A model generated the notes under the pieces. It worked only from the letters and a program-made list of their open reading frames with translations, did not search any database and was not told the origin of the DNA. From Serripes groenlandicus (lineage: Eukaryota > Mollusca > Bivalvia > Cardiida > Cardiidae), in assembly GCA_031761405.1 (NCBI GenBank), contig JASEVX010000003.1, forward strand, positions 113,773,831 to 113,837,830: a stretch of DNA of 64,000 nt, written 5' to 3'. This document shows, in pieces, positions 9,119 to 17,871 of this stretch (position 1 is the first letter of the stretch; each line of letters begins with the position of its first letter). The position numbers and the translations under genes are program-made.

Positions 9119-9784
9119 ATGGATGCCGATATTCAGTCCATATTATTTCAGCACCCCTGTAATATGTATATCACAGGGCCTAGTGGATGTGGAAAAACAG
9201 AATTTGTTCATAAACTGATTGAATATAGAAATGATCTGTTCAACATTGTACCAGAAAAAGTGGTATGGTGTTACAAAGAATGGCAACATGCTTACAATGT
9301 TATGCAAGAGAAATTCGAAATCATAAAATTCATTGAAGGTATTCCCGACGATGAAAATGAAATTGTAAGTGATGTTGACATTCCACATTTAGTTGTCTTT
9401 GATGACATGTTAGGGGAAAAAGATGAAGATAAAATCAAGTTATGGTTTACAAGAAAAGGTCATCATAGGAATGCTAGTGTGATTTATATCACACAAAACA
9501 TGTTTCAACAGTCCAAGTCGAGCCGAACCATTAGTTTGAATTCAAAATACATGATCTTGTTTCAAAATGTACGTGATAAGAATCAAATAAAGACTTTGGC
9601 AAATCAAATGCAAGCACCTCATTTGATAATGGCCTACCAAGATGCTACATCTAAAGATCATGGGTATTTGGTGATTGATTTTCATTCTCGTACTCAAAAG
9701 GAGATGAAACTAAGAACGGATATATTTCACAGATGGTTTACACAAAATGAAGATCGTGGACCTATTGTTTATTCTCCACTATAA
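9119..9784 (+). CDS. FtsK/HerA-type genome-packaging ATPase
   Basis: A 221-residue P-loop ATPase of the A32-like branch found in Polintons and related double-jelly-roll viruses; it would drive DNA into the capsid. Walker A is GPSGCGKT at residues 20-27, Walker B is LVVFDD at 91-96, and ITQNMFQ near 128-134 fits the downstream sensor region of the family. The length is typical for Polinton ATPases. It follows the polymerase by 84 nt and precedes the structural genes. No defect is visible. The assignment is confident; copy 2 (22025-22690) encodes the same protein. Confidence 0.92.
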   Translation: MDADIQSILFQHPCNMYITGPSGCGKTEFVHKLIEYRNDLFNIVPEKVVWCYKEWQHAYNVMQEKFEIIKFIEGIPDDENEIVSDVDIPHLVVFDDMLGEKDEDKIKLWFTRKGHHRNASVIYITQNMFQQSKSSRTISLNSKYMILFQNVRDKNQIKTLANQMQAPHLIMAYQDATSKDHGYLVIDFHSRTQKEMKLRTDIFHRWFTQNEDRGPIVYSPL

Positions 9785-9841
9785 AACACTTATGATGAGA
9801 AGATCAACATTCATTTATCTTGGTCAGGTCTTTGTGTAAAC

Positions 9842-10552
9842 ATGGCTATACCACACACTTCAAAGTCAGTGATTCATGCCTTACAAAACCTAAGTCATGA
9901 AACCAACAAACATGCCAGAGAAGCTTTACTCAAAGCAGGGTTAAAAGAAATATTAAAATGGTTTACTTTGGCTGCTAAAAACATTGTTGGTCATAAAATC
10001 AAATTACCGAAACAGACGGTTACATACATGACGAAACATAAAGATGACATACATAAGTTAGCCAACCCTGAGATTGATGAAGAAGTCAAGCGAAAAATTA
10101 TTCTTAAACCTGGCGGAGGAGGGTTTCTTGGTGGTGTTATAATTAGAAGCTTGTTACGATGGAACGGAGAAAAGACAGCTCGTAAATTTGGTGTTGACAA
10201 ACAAAGGAAAAAGCCGTCCAAAAAAAGAAATGACCGATATGTCATCGATGAAAGATTTATTACAATGAGAAAAAAAACCAGAAATAAAACAAAAACAAAA
10301 ACCAAGAAAAAAGATTTGAAGAAAAAAACACCTAAAAGTCAAAAAAGACAAAAACAAGTTCGGACAATGACACCACGTAAACAAATACAGTTTCAATCTA
10401 TTCCTTCTTCAAGTGGACTTGGTACTCCTCCATACACAGCATCCCGTGCTACGGACTTGTACGATATTGCACCATTTTCGCCGCTGACAACTGTACCACT
10501 TTCATCATCAGCAAGAACAGCTTTAGGTGCTTTGTATTCACGATTTGCATAA
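9842..10552 (+). CDS. Basic virion-core candidate (236 aa)
   Basis: I do not recognise a named family. Residues 1-90 are helical and moderately basic; a glycine-rich segment, PGGGGFLGG, lies near 89-98; residues 118-170 are extremely lysine/arginine rich; the C-terminal 60 residues are Ser/Thr/Pro rich. Such composition suits a DNA-condensing core protein or a protein cleaved during maturation, but that is inference. The ATG is preceded by CAG 15 nt upstream (9825-9827), resembling the arrangement at the genes on either side. It lies between the ATPase and a second small basic gene. Confidence 0.7.
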   Translation: MAIPHTSKSVIHALQNLSHETNKHAREALLKAGLKEILKWFTLAAKNIVGHKIKLPKQTVTYMTKHKDDIHKLANPEIDEEVKRKIILKPGGGGFLGGVIIRSLLRWNGEKTARKFGVDKQRKKPSKKRNDRYVIDERFITMRKKTRNKTKTKTKKKDLKKKTPKSQKRQKQVRTMTPRKQIQFQSIPSSSGLGTPPYTASRATDLYDIAPFSPLTTVPLSSSARTALGALYSRFA

Positions 10553-10608
10553 AAGTATTGCAATGAAAAGAAATAGATCATTTTACTTCAGACAGAGATA
10601 GTGTCAAC

Positions 10609-10974
10609 ATGGGTAAACAGAAATCACCACTCATTAGAAAACATGGATCAATGGTAATGGCCATGATACAGTCACCACACAACGTGAGAAAAAAGCTAAT
10701 AAACGCAGCTAATCGTCCTGTCATTGATTGTGTTTCGGAATGTTGTCACAACGTTTTAAAAGGCAATGTTCATCTGACCAAGGCTCATAAGACTAAGTTA
10801 CATCCAATCCGTCAACAACTCAGACAAATTGCATCGAAATCGGTTTCCATTAAGAAAAAGAAACGAATTCTTAACCAGAAAGGAGGATTCCTACCGTTGC
10901 TTGCAGGAGCCTTATTACCATTGTTAGGAAAAGCTGTTATCGGGGGACTTGGTGGTGTGCTGAAATCACTGTAA
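10609..10974 (+). CDS. Small basic protein with glycine-rich hydrophobic tail (121 aa)
   Basis: The protein has a basic, cysteine-containing body (SECCHNVLKGNV near residues 43-54), a lysine cluster at about 82-86, then QKGG and a hydrophobic, glycine-rich tail from about 92 to the end (LPLLAGALLPLLGKAV and a GG repeat). The pattern recurs in Polinton-type elements of invertebrates. The tail resembles membrane-active peptides such as those released from adenovirus internal proteins, which would suit escape from the endosome, but this is inference. A strong candidate splice acceptor (TTTTACTTCAG, ending 10591) precedes the ATG by 17 nt. The next gene starts 5 nt after its stop. Confidence 0.7.
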   Translation: MGKQKSPLIRKHGSMVMAMIQSPHNVRKKLINAANRPVIDCVSECCHNVLKGNVHLTKAHKTKLHPIRQQLRQIASKSVSIKKKKRILNQKGGFLPLLAGALLPLLGKAVIGGLGGVLKSL

Positions 10975-10979
10975 GAACA

Positions 10980-11846
10980 ATGTCAGTCAGAAAAATGGTT
11001 ATTGTACCTTATCAAATCTTAGAGGATATGAAACGTCAAAAACAAAGACCTCGATTACCACCAAATCCACAAGTAGCAGATGTAGTACATCTACAAAATA
11101 AGATGTCGGGTATATTGGAAACGTCAGATATGTCAGAAACAGAAAAGGTGCAAAAGTACGGTGAAACTTTATTCAAGTTACAGAACTCATTGAAAAAGGC
11201 TCAATCATGGTCACAACCATCACAACAACATACAACTACCCCATCAAATTCTGAACCTAATTCAATGCATGACCGAATATTACAAAGCGTTCCTAAAACC
11301 ATGCAAAGGAAAGCTGAATTACTTTTAAACATGGTCAAAGAAAATGAAAATCTTGTTTGGGATAATCACGGTGTTGTTTCATACAAAGGTAAACGACTTC
11401 CTGGCTCAAATATCATTGATTTAATCAATGATTCATTAAGACTTAGAAAAGGTATTGAACCAAGAGGCTGGGAAACTTTTTCAAAGGCTTTACATGAAAG
11501 CAACGTACCACAAGAAGTTATTGGTAATCAAGCAAGATGGAAATGGATGCATAAACGAAACATACATGATGATAAAGCCGACGAAAGTGAATCTGATGAT
11601 TACAGTACTCCTACGAAATCACCACCATCTGCAAAAATGAAAAAACAAGTTCATTTTGATAATGATTACAGTACCCCAAAAAAATCACCATCTTCTGCAA
11701 AAATGAAAAAACAAGTTCGAGCAATGACACCCTACACGCAACCTGGTGAAAGAGATCGTCTTAGGGAATTTTACAGAAAAGAATTAACTACCCCTATAAA
11801 GCAAGAAGCAAGTACTTCAAAACGTCAGACATGGGAATCATACTAA
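10980..11846 (+). CDS. Conserved Polinton structural-region protein (288 aa), unknown function
   Basis: The N-terminus (MVIVPYQILEDM) and a central segment at about 97-160 (ILQSVPKTMQRKAELLLNM, then VWDNHGVVSYKGKRLPGSNI) match a layout I associate with a conserved but uncharacterised Polinton/adintovirus protein. Residues about 200-260 hold two near-identical Ser/Thr-Pro and lysine-rich repeats (DYSTPTKSPPSAKMKKQV and DYSTPKKSPSSAKMKKQV). The C-terminal tail is charged. The gene overlaps the integrase gene by 16 nt. Role unknown; virion component is inferred from position. Confidence 0.7.
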   Translation: MSVRKMVIVPYQILEDMKRQKQRPRLPPNPQVADVVHLQNKMSGILETSDMSETEKVQKYGETLFKLQNSLKKAQSWSQPSQQHTTTPSNSEPNSMHDRILQSVPKTMQRKAELLLNMVKENENLVWDNHGVVSYKGKRLPGSNIIDLINDSLRLRKGIEPRGWETFSKALHESNVPQEVIGNQARWKWMHKRNIHDDKADESESDDYSTPTKSPPSAKMKKQVHFDNDYSTPKKSPSSAKMKKQVRAMTPYTQPGERDRLREFYRKELTTPIKQEASTSKRQTWESY

Positions 11847-12955
11847 AGAAGAAGCATCAGAAACTTGATTTCGTTTTAAGAAAATTGTATTACAACATAA
11901 ATAGTTCTGTAGCCTATTCTAGTATTAAGCAGCTGTATCATGCTGCAAAGTACGTTTTGAAGGGTGTGAAATATCAGGATGTAAGGGAATGGTTACAAGG
12001 AGAAACAACATTTACTTTACATAAACCTATACGTAGACGTTTCAAAAGACGTAGAACTATTGTGGCTGGTATTGATCAACAATGGCAAGCTGATTTAGCA
12101 GACATGCAACATTTAGCTAAACAAAATGACAACAAAAAGTATTTACTTTGTGTTATTGATGTATTTTCTAAGTTTTCCTGGGTTGTTCCTATTCCAAATA
12201 AAACTGGTAAAACGTTAATTGTTGCATTTCAATCCATACTTCAGAAATCAAAAAGAACCCCGATTTCTTTGCAAACGGATAAAGGTACGGAATTCAAAAA
12301 CAAAGAATTTCAACAATGGTTAAAACGAAATCGAATTCATTTTTTTACTACTGAAAACCCTGAAACAAAAGCAAGTATTGTTGAAAGATTTCAAAGAACT
12401 TTGAAAACACGTATGTGGAAATATTTCACTCACATGAAAACAAAGCGTTACATTGATATTCTGGAAAAATTAGTAAAGAATTACAATAATACTTATCACA
12501 GAAGTATCAAATCAAATCCTGCATCTGTTAATCAAACTAATGAAGCTGAAATTTCAGAGAATCTATACCCTCAGAATCCCGTTTCAAATAAAAAAGCAAA
12601 ATTCAAAATAGGAAACCGTGTACGAATTAACAAAACAAAACGAACATTTGAAAAAGGTTATCTTCCTAACTGGACACTGGAATTATTTGAAATTGTACAT
12701 GTAAATAAATCAACTTCTCCAGTAACATATGTCGTTAAAGATTTAGACGGTGAGCAAATCTTGGGCACGTTTTATGAACCTGAATTACAATTCATAAAAG
12801 ATGATGAAATCTATGACATTGATTCAGTTCTTGCAAAGCGAACAAGACGTAAAGGTAACAAAATAGTCAGAGAAATAAAGGTTAATTGGAAAGGATATCC
12901 TACCAAATTTCAAAGTTGGATTCCAGAATCATATCTTGTTAATAAAAAGTCATGA
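11831..12955 (+). CDS. Retroviral-type integrase with C-terminal chromodomain
   Basis: A 374-residue DDE integrase that would insert the element into host DNA. The rve core has catalytic D88 (WQADLADM), D150 (TDKGTEF) and E185 (SIVERFQRTLK), with 34 residues between the last two. An SH3-like region with KFKIGNRVRI follows at about 258-267, then a chromodomain at about 320-370 (YDIDSVL, VNWKGYP, SWIPESYL), which could direct integration to particular chromatin. Chromodomain integrases are characteristic of Polintons. The start overlaps the preceding gene by 16 nt and the stop overlaps the next start by 4 nt (ATGA). Catalytic residues are intact. Confidence 0.94.
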   Translation: MGIILKKKHQKLDFVLRKLYYNINSSVAYSSIKQLYHAAKYVLKGVKYQDVREWLQGETTFTLHKPIRRRFKRRRTIVAGIDQQWQADLADMQHLAKQNDNKKYLLCVIDVFSKFSWVVPIPNKTGKTLIVAFQSILQKSKRTPISLQTDKGTEFKNKEFQQWLKRNRIHFFTTENPETKASIVERFQRTLKTRMWKYFTHMKTKRYIDILEKLVKNYNNTYHRSIKSNPASVNQTNEAEISENLYPQNPVSNKKAKFKIGNRVRINKTKRTFEKGYLPNWTLELFEIVHVNKSTSPVTYVVKDLDGEQILGTFYEPELQFIKDDEIYDIDSVLAKRTRRKGNKIVREIKVNWKGYPTKFQSWIPESYLVNKKS

Positions 12956-13260
12956 CGCTAGACAAGCGTTCACAGTCTAACATTGAAGTTGGAACAGAAA
13001 GTATCGACGATAGTCGATCAACACCGTATAATTGCTGCGGAAATCGTGTTCCTAAAAATCAGTTCACGTACATTTCACAAATCATTGTTATTTATACAAT
13101 CATTGTAACGTCCATAATACATCTCAGTCTTAGAACAGAAAATCACGAATTGTGGTTAATTCTTTTAAGTAGTTCATTAGGTTATATTCTACCATCACCA
13201 GGTTTGAAATATACAAAACAGGGTAAACAAACGTTTGATCTTATTGATGGTAAAAGATGA
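12952..13260 (+). CDS. Small two-span membrane protein (102 aa)
   Basis: After a polar N-terminus with an adjacent cysteine pair (NCCGN near 27-31), two hydrophobic segments follow: about 40-62 (a 20-residue isoleucine-rich helix) and about 69-88 (LWLILLSSSLGYILPSPG). The tail is polar. I associate this two-helix protein with Polinton integrase-to-penton regions but know no function for it; a virion membrane or entry role is conjecture. Both ends overlap the neighbouring genes by ATGA, so it is sandwiched between integrase and the penton candidate without any spacer. Confidence 0.75.
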   Translation: MTLDKRSQSNIEVGTESIDDSRSTPYNCCGNRVPKNQFTYISQIIVIYTIIVTSIIHLSLRTENHELWLILLSSSLGYILPSPGLKYTKQGKQTFDLIDGKR

Positions 13261-14144
13261 ATTCATTTTATCTTACATTACCGAGTGACAGTTCTATGGA
13301 TTACTTTCCAAGTAATACACAATGTTGTTTTAAAGTCAAGTTACCGAAAACAATTCATATTGGAAAAGAACAATGGGAAGTTGCAATAGCTCAACTAATT
13401 ACACCGTCACAATTTTTAAACATATCTGAGAAAGAAGCAGAATTTGAAATAATCACACGTGATGTAGAGCTTCAAAAACTACTTGTTAAATATACTAAGA
13501 AATTGCCACCAGTATTACCAATAGACCATGATGTATCTAATACACCAAACAAGTGGTCAATGAAATTCACTTTGGCTGCGGGGTCCTATTCATCACCATC
13601 ACATGTGCTGAATGTTGTAAATGAAATAATACAAAATATGATAGGTGACATACTATCAAAAAATCAATCTGCTTTGATTATCGAATATTCAAAAAAAACA
13701 AAACGTCCAAAACTTGGATTTACTAAAATTATTAAAACAGGGATAAAACTTCATCCATCATTGTTTTTGAAATTCGGTGGATCACCAGAATTCAAAGGTA
13801 ATACAATTTATCCGGGGAAAAATAGTTTACAAATGTTTAAGTACAATGCAAATATTGATGCAGGATATAATCATTTGTTTATCTATTCAGATATTGTTGA
13901 ATACTCTATCGTTGGTGATACATTAGCCCCTATACTTCGTGTCGTTCCATTCAAATCATCCAATTCTGATGAAAATAATGATAGTCAACATATCAATCAT
14001 GAAATAATGAATTTACATTATGTCCCTGTCTCAAAATCGGAATTCGATACAATTCATATCAATATAACTGGTGATTCTGGTTATCCTGTTCATTTTGTTA
14101 TTGGCAAGACAATCGCAAAGTTACATTTCAGACAGGTTCACTAA
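13257..14144 (+). CDS. Penton-like minor capsid protein candidate (295 aa)
   Basis: The N-terminus SFYLTLPSDSSMDYFPSNT and the following segment (FKVKLP, then EQWEVAIAQL) match a protein I associate with Polinton and adintovirus capsid modules, taken to be the single-jelly-roll penton homologue that fills the vertices. The rest is beta-rich with few charged clusters, as expected for a jelly roll. The start overlaps the membrane-protein gene by ATGA. The family match is from memory of the pattern and the penton function is inferred from context. Confidence 0.7.
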   Translation: MNSFYLTLPSDSSMDYFPSNTQCCFKVKLPKTIHIGKEQWEVAIAQLITPSQFLNISEKEAEFEIITRDVELQKLLVKYTKKLPPVLPIDHDVSNTPNKWSMKFTLAAGSYSSPSHVLNVVNEIIQNMIGDILSKNQSALIIEYSKKTKRPKLGFTKIIKTGIKLHPSLFLKFGGSPEFKGNTIYPGKNSLQMFKYNANIDAGYNHLFIYSDIVEYSIVGDTLAPILRVVPFKSSNSDENNDSQHINHEIMNLHYVPVSKSEFDTIHINITGDSGYPVHFVIGKTIAKLHFRQVH

Positions 14145-14168
14145 AGTGTGGGTTAACCAATACCAAAA

Positions 14169-14549
14169 ATGATGCCTGTATATAGAGGTGTAAAACACCA
14201 GTATGGGTATGGACTAGGTTCATTATTTAAATCAGCACTCAGAACCGTTACACCACTACTAAAACCTTTAGTCAAATCTGGATTGAATGCTTTAAAGAAG
14301 GAGGGTATTAAACAAGGAATAGGTGCAGCTCAAGATATTTTCTTACATGGAAAAAATCCAAAAGCTGTATTGATATCGCGTGGAAAAGAATCAGTAAAAG
14401 ATCTGGCACAGAATCTTATAGGTGGAATAAATAAGCCTAAAACGAGACAGTCTCGTCATTTAAAGTCTCGAACTCCTAGGGGTAAGATCGTTTCAAAGAG
14501 ACATAAGAAACATTACAGTAAACCTAGAACTTTAGACGTGTTTGATTAA
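14169..14549 (+). CDS. Small basic amphipathic virion protein candidate (126 aa)
   Basis: The N-terminus has a GYGLGSLFKSALR glycine/aromatic motif leading into an amphipathic helix (about 15-45), and the C-terminal third is very basic (KTRQSRHLKSRTPRGK, residues about 91-106). The plan recalls adenovirus pVI and pX (internal, protease-processed, DNA- or membrane-binding), but no specific match can be claimed. Two in-frame ATGs begin the gene; both follow AAAA, so either could serve. It lies directly before the major capsid gene. Confidence 0.65.
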   Translation: MMPVYRGVKHQYGYGLGSLFKSALRTVTPLLKPLVKSGLNALKKEGIKQGIGAAQDIFLHGKNPKAVLISRGKESVKDLAQNLIGGINKPKTRQSRHLKSRTPRGKIVSKRHKKHYSKPRTLDVFD

Positions 14550-14566
14550 AGAAACCAGTATTAAAA

Positions 14567-15882
14567 ATGATGCAAAGTGGGTCTTGTGAGTGTAGTAAAT
14601 CAGAACTTGATGTTCTGTCTGTGCCACCAACGATGACAACAATGCAAGAAAGTCAATGGGTTGAGCATTTTCCTGTAGCATCTTTAGGAAACAATTCACC
14701 GATAGAATTCATCATTCCATCTCAGACAGAGTGTTGGACAGATTTGTCACAGTCTTATTTGTATGTTAAATTCAAAATTACAAAAGCAGATGGTACTGAC
14801 TTAGATGCAGATTCTAGTGTTGCCCCAACAAACAATTTTCTTCACAGTATGTTTAGCAGTGTTGATCTGTATTTAAACAATAAATTGGTCAGCTGTAATT
14901 TGGACACATACCCGTACAGAGCATATATTGAAAATCTTCTGTCATACAATACTGATAGTAAAGTCACTCATCTAGAGGCTAGAGAGCTTTGGATTAAAGA
15001 CACTGCTGGAGCATTCGATGCATTAGCTCATGATGGTGCCAACGATGGATAAAAAAAAGATTGCTGTAATAACAGAAAGCAGAACCACAGAGTTGTGTGG
15101 ACGAAATTCATCTTGATATGTTTCATCAAGAGAGAATATTTACCAAATGGTATTGAAATGCGATTAAAGCTCATAGATCTTCTTCAACCTTCTGTCTTAC
15201 AGGTGAAGCCGGGTCACCACAATCAAAAGTTGTGTTTGAATCAGTTAGTTTCAATGTAAGAAATGTTGAAATACTACCAGTCATTGCAAAATGATCTAAA
15301 TCAAGTCATTGCACAGCAAAACATGAAAATACCAATTCGTAGAGTTGAAGTTAAAACGTTTACAGTCGGAACTGGTCTTCAGTCTAAAGTTGAAGATCAT
15401 TGTGTTCCAAGGACAATTACCAAAACGTATTTTCATTGGTATGGTACGAAATGATGCTTTAAATGGGGTTTTTACACGAAATCCATTCCCATTTTCAACA
15501 CTTTAATCTGTGTAAACTAAATGTTTCATGTAACGGTCATAGTATTCATAACAGACCATTTGAACCTGATTTCGAACATGGCCTTTTTCTTAAGTCATAC
15601 CTGTCGCTACACAGCGCAGGCTGCCTCGGCTATTGGCGCTAATAAATCATTTGACATAACTAAAGCTGAGTTCGCGAAGCTGGCTATGCATTGTGGGGGT
15701 ATGATCTGACAGCAGATCAAGGCAGTGAAGAAGGACAGCTACATCCTATAAAAACAGGGAGCCTCAGAATTGAACTTCAGTTTGGTACGGCACTTCCAAG
15801 AGTCATCAACGTTATTGTCTTTGCTGAATTCGATAATCAGATAGAAATCAACGGCTTAAGAGAAATCATCACAGATTACTGA
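14567..15882 (+). pseudogene. Major capsid protein gene, copy 1, broken by indels
   Basis: The first 140 codons match the intact copy at 27473, then the two sequences diverge by scattered single-base insertions, deletions and substitutions between about 14975 and 15700, and match again to the stop at 15880-15882. The first break drops a T before the A-run near 15050 and gives a premature stop at 15052. The copy is 8 bp longer than its partner overall. Errors are spread without codon periodicity, which looks like uncorrected sequencing noise rather than decay of an old gene. Treat the copy at 27473 as the real gene. Confidence 0.8.
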
Positions 15883-15914
15883 AAAAAGAAATCATCACAG
15901 ATTACTGGAAAAAA
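15862..15914. repeat. Tandem duplication of about 26 bp at the capsid gene end
   Basis: GAAATCATCACAGATTACTG plus an A-run occurs twice in a row, covering the last codons and stop of the capsid gene, and a third partial GAAATC leads into the ATG of the next gene. It is present in both copies (28760-28812), so it is a property of the element. Confidence 0.8.
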
Positions 15915-15920
15915 GAAATC

Positions 15921-16376
15921 ATGGCCGGTCATGAATTGGCGATTCTACTTAGAGATGAAGCTTTCAAAGTGAAATATTCTTCAGCCGCTGTCAGTGAAAA
16001 AAGGAGAAAGGACATTTACAATTCTCTTGAAAAAATCATAATAGATGAATTACAGACACTTATCGCTGAAGAAGTACATAACAATTGTCATGGGTGTCTC
16101 ATAGATCATCCAAGTCAAATGCAACATCAACTTTGCCTCTTCATGGACAGACATGATCATACAGATATGTTCGTTGCCACAGCAATGCATAGGATTAATC
16201 CAAACAAGATCATGGAGAAATGGTATCCTGTAATAGAAGAAATGGCACTGAAAGACTCAGAAATTGTAGTAGCCTACAAAATGTGGTTGAATATTAAACA
16301 GAATGTTATCAATGGGTTTCCTGATTTATGGATTGAACAGTGGGGTGAGAAAGTCAAACAGGCCTGGGGAAAGTAA
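15921..16376 (+). CDS. Conserved 151-aa protein with Cys/His cluster, unknown function
   Basis: Residues about 53-75 hold a compact cluster of potential metal ligands (HNNCHGCLIDHPSQMQHQLC), followed by DRHDHTD. The rest is helical. The arrangement would suit a small zinc-binding fold, but I cannot name the family. The gene sits between capsid and protease; its TAA stop overlaps the protease start (TAATG). Copy 2 is at 28819-29274 with one silent C/T difference seen. Confidence 0.7.
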   Translation: MAGHELAILLRDEAFKVKYSSAAVSEKRRKDIYNSLEKIIIDELQTLIAEEVHNNCHGCLIDHPSQMQHQLCLFMDRHDHTDMFVATAMHRINPNKIMEKWYPVIEEMALKDSEIVVAYKMWLNIKQNVINGFPDLWIEQWGEKVKQAWGK

Positions 16377-16870
16377 TGCATACTCATGAAATACAATACA
16401 TACTGGATCATGGAACTTGGATAAAAAACCTTCATGCACAAGTTTGTGCTAAAGATCAATTACCAAAACAAAAACCAGACAGTGTACAAGCTTACATTGT
16501 CAATACAGACTCATCTGACAGATCTGGTGAACATTGGATAGCAGTGATCTTTAACAGAAATGGAGAATCAACATACTTCGATTCATATGGTTTACCACCA
16601 CTCGACACAGAAATTATGAGCTTTATCCACAATAACTCATCATCATGGACATACAACAAACAAGTTATTCAAAGTTTGTTGGGTGTAGTGTGTGGATATT
16701 ACTGTATATTTGTACTGAATGCAGTAGCGAGAGGAAACAATCTACAGAAATGTCTACAACAAACATTTAGGACAACCGAACATCACAGAAACGATCGAAA
16801 TGTAACCATTTGGTTCAAACAGATTTATGGAAAAACAATACATGAAAAGACTTTAAAAACTTTATTGTAA
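16376..16870 (+). CDS. Adenain-like cysteine protease
   Basis: A 164-residue maturation protease of the adenovirus/Ulp1-like fold. The catalytic histidine is H53 in GEHWIAV, the acidic partner D69 in YFDSYG, the oxyanion glutamine probably Q99, and the nucleophile C110 in CGYYCIFVL. The order His-Asp-Gln-Cys and the CG.YC motif match the family, and the length is typical. It would cleave capsid and core precursors during assembly. It is the last gene of the rightward block and starts within the stop codon of the gene before it. Confidence 0.9.
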   Translation: MHTHEIQYILDHGTWIKNLHAQVCAKDQLPKQKPDSVQAYIVNTDSSDRSGEHWIAVIFNRNGESTYFDSYGLPPLDTEIMSFIHNNSSSWTYNKQVIQSLLGVVCGYYCIFVLNAVARGNNLQKCLQQTFRTTEHHRNDRNVTIWFKQIYGKTIHEKTLKTLL

Positions 16871-17141
16871 AAATTTATTGTAAAAACTGTATTGTAAATA
16901 TGTTGTTCACTGTTCATAGTTCATAGTTCATAGTTCAATAAAAAGTTCATTTAATCATAAATCTTTGTGTTTGTTTTTTTTTGATATTCCTAAAAACAAT
17001 CCATAATATGACATAGCTTACCAGAAAAAACATTTGAAAACATGTATTTACACTAGGTTGTCCCCAAACTTTTCATTGGATGACGTTCGATGCATTTCAT
17101 TGGTCAAGCTTAATTCTGAGTCAAAAGTAGGTCAATCCGAC
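16871..17141. promoter_or_regulatory. 3' end of the rightward gene block and promoter of the right-end gene, cut by gap
   Basis: A TTCATAG repeat (about 16911-16930) runs into AATAAA (16930-16935), the probable poly(A) signal of the block. Further on come two ATTGG (inverted CCAAT) boxes and a TGACGT motif. The sequence breaks at the gap before the TATA box; the complete version is at 29971-30052. Confidence 0.6.
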
Positions 17142-17341
17142 NNNNNNNNNNNNNNNNNNNNNNNNNNNNNNNNNNNNNNNNNNNNNNNNNNNNNNNNNNN
17201 NNNNNNNNNNNNNNNNNNNNNNNNNNNNNNNNNNNNNNNNNNNNNNNNNNNNNNNNNNNNNNNNNNNNNNNNNNNNNNNNNNNNNNNNNNNNNNNNNNNN
17301 NNNNNNNNNNNNNNNNNNNNNNNNNNNNNNNNNNNNNNNNN
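17142..17341. other. Assembly gap (200 N)
   Basis: Exactly 200 N. A round number is usually a placeholder, so its true size may be anything, including negative (overlap). Confidence 0.99.
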
Positions 17342-17727
17342 TTGCCTTCACTATAGGTGTGGCGATAAAGGGCTGACTGCATGGTGATATCATGAGTGTG
17401 TGGGTTTACATACACAAACTGATATTTGTAATCTGATTATCTTTCTCTGGACATTTACTGGCCCAGTGATCTTCTTTGTGACAGATAAAACAGAAAATTG
17501 GGTCTTTTTCCATCTTGGTCCATACATGTCGTCGATACTGATCTGTCAAATACTCTGTGTTTACCAATTCTGTATTCATCGTTCCTCTAATGCCCCCTGG
17601 AAAGAAGCAAAAGATCCAACATATGCCACCACATGTCTGATCGGGTAAGTTGTTGGTATTTAAGTGATCTCATATTCAATGTGTATATGCGTTTACGATA
17701 CACATACATTCTTGACATATTTCTAGC
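17342..17727 (-). pseudogene. Partial, indel-broken copy of the zinc-knuckle gene
   Basis: Corresponds to about 4502-4883. The reading frame is interrupted by several one-base indels and the gene is cut by the gap, so it covers only the part before the second module's end. No independent biological meaning should be drawn from the breaks. Confidence 0.75.
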
Positions 17728-17871
17728 CATGCTGAATTAATGATGTTATCACTCTGAATAGTTCAGACTGTATGATAACCAGTACTGATAATCACCTTTC
17801 TTTTTATAGGAGTATGACAGACAACTGTTATATACTCATGGAGTCATCCATTTACAATTAGTCTCTAACAA

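Noticed and set aside
9991..10581. Minus-strand frames opposite the basic core gene
   Set aside because: They are shadows of lysine-rich coding sequence, repeated exactly in copy 2 at the fixed offset.
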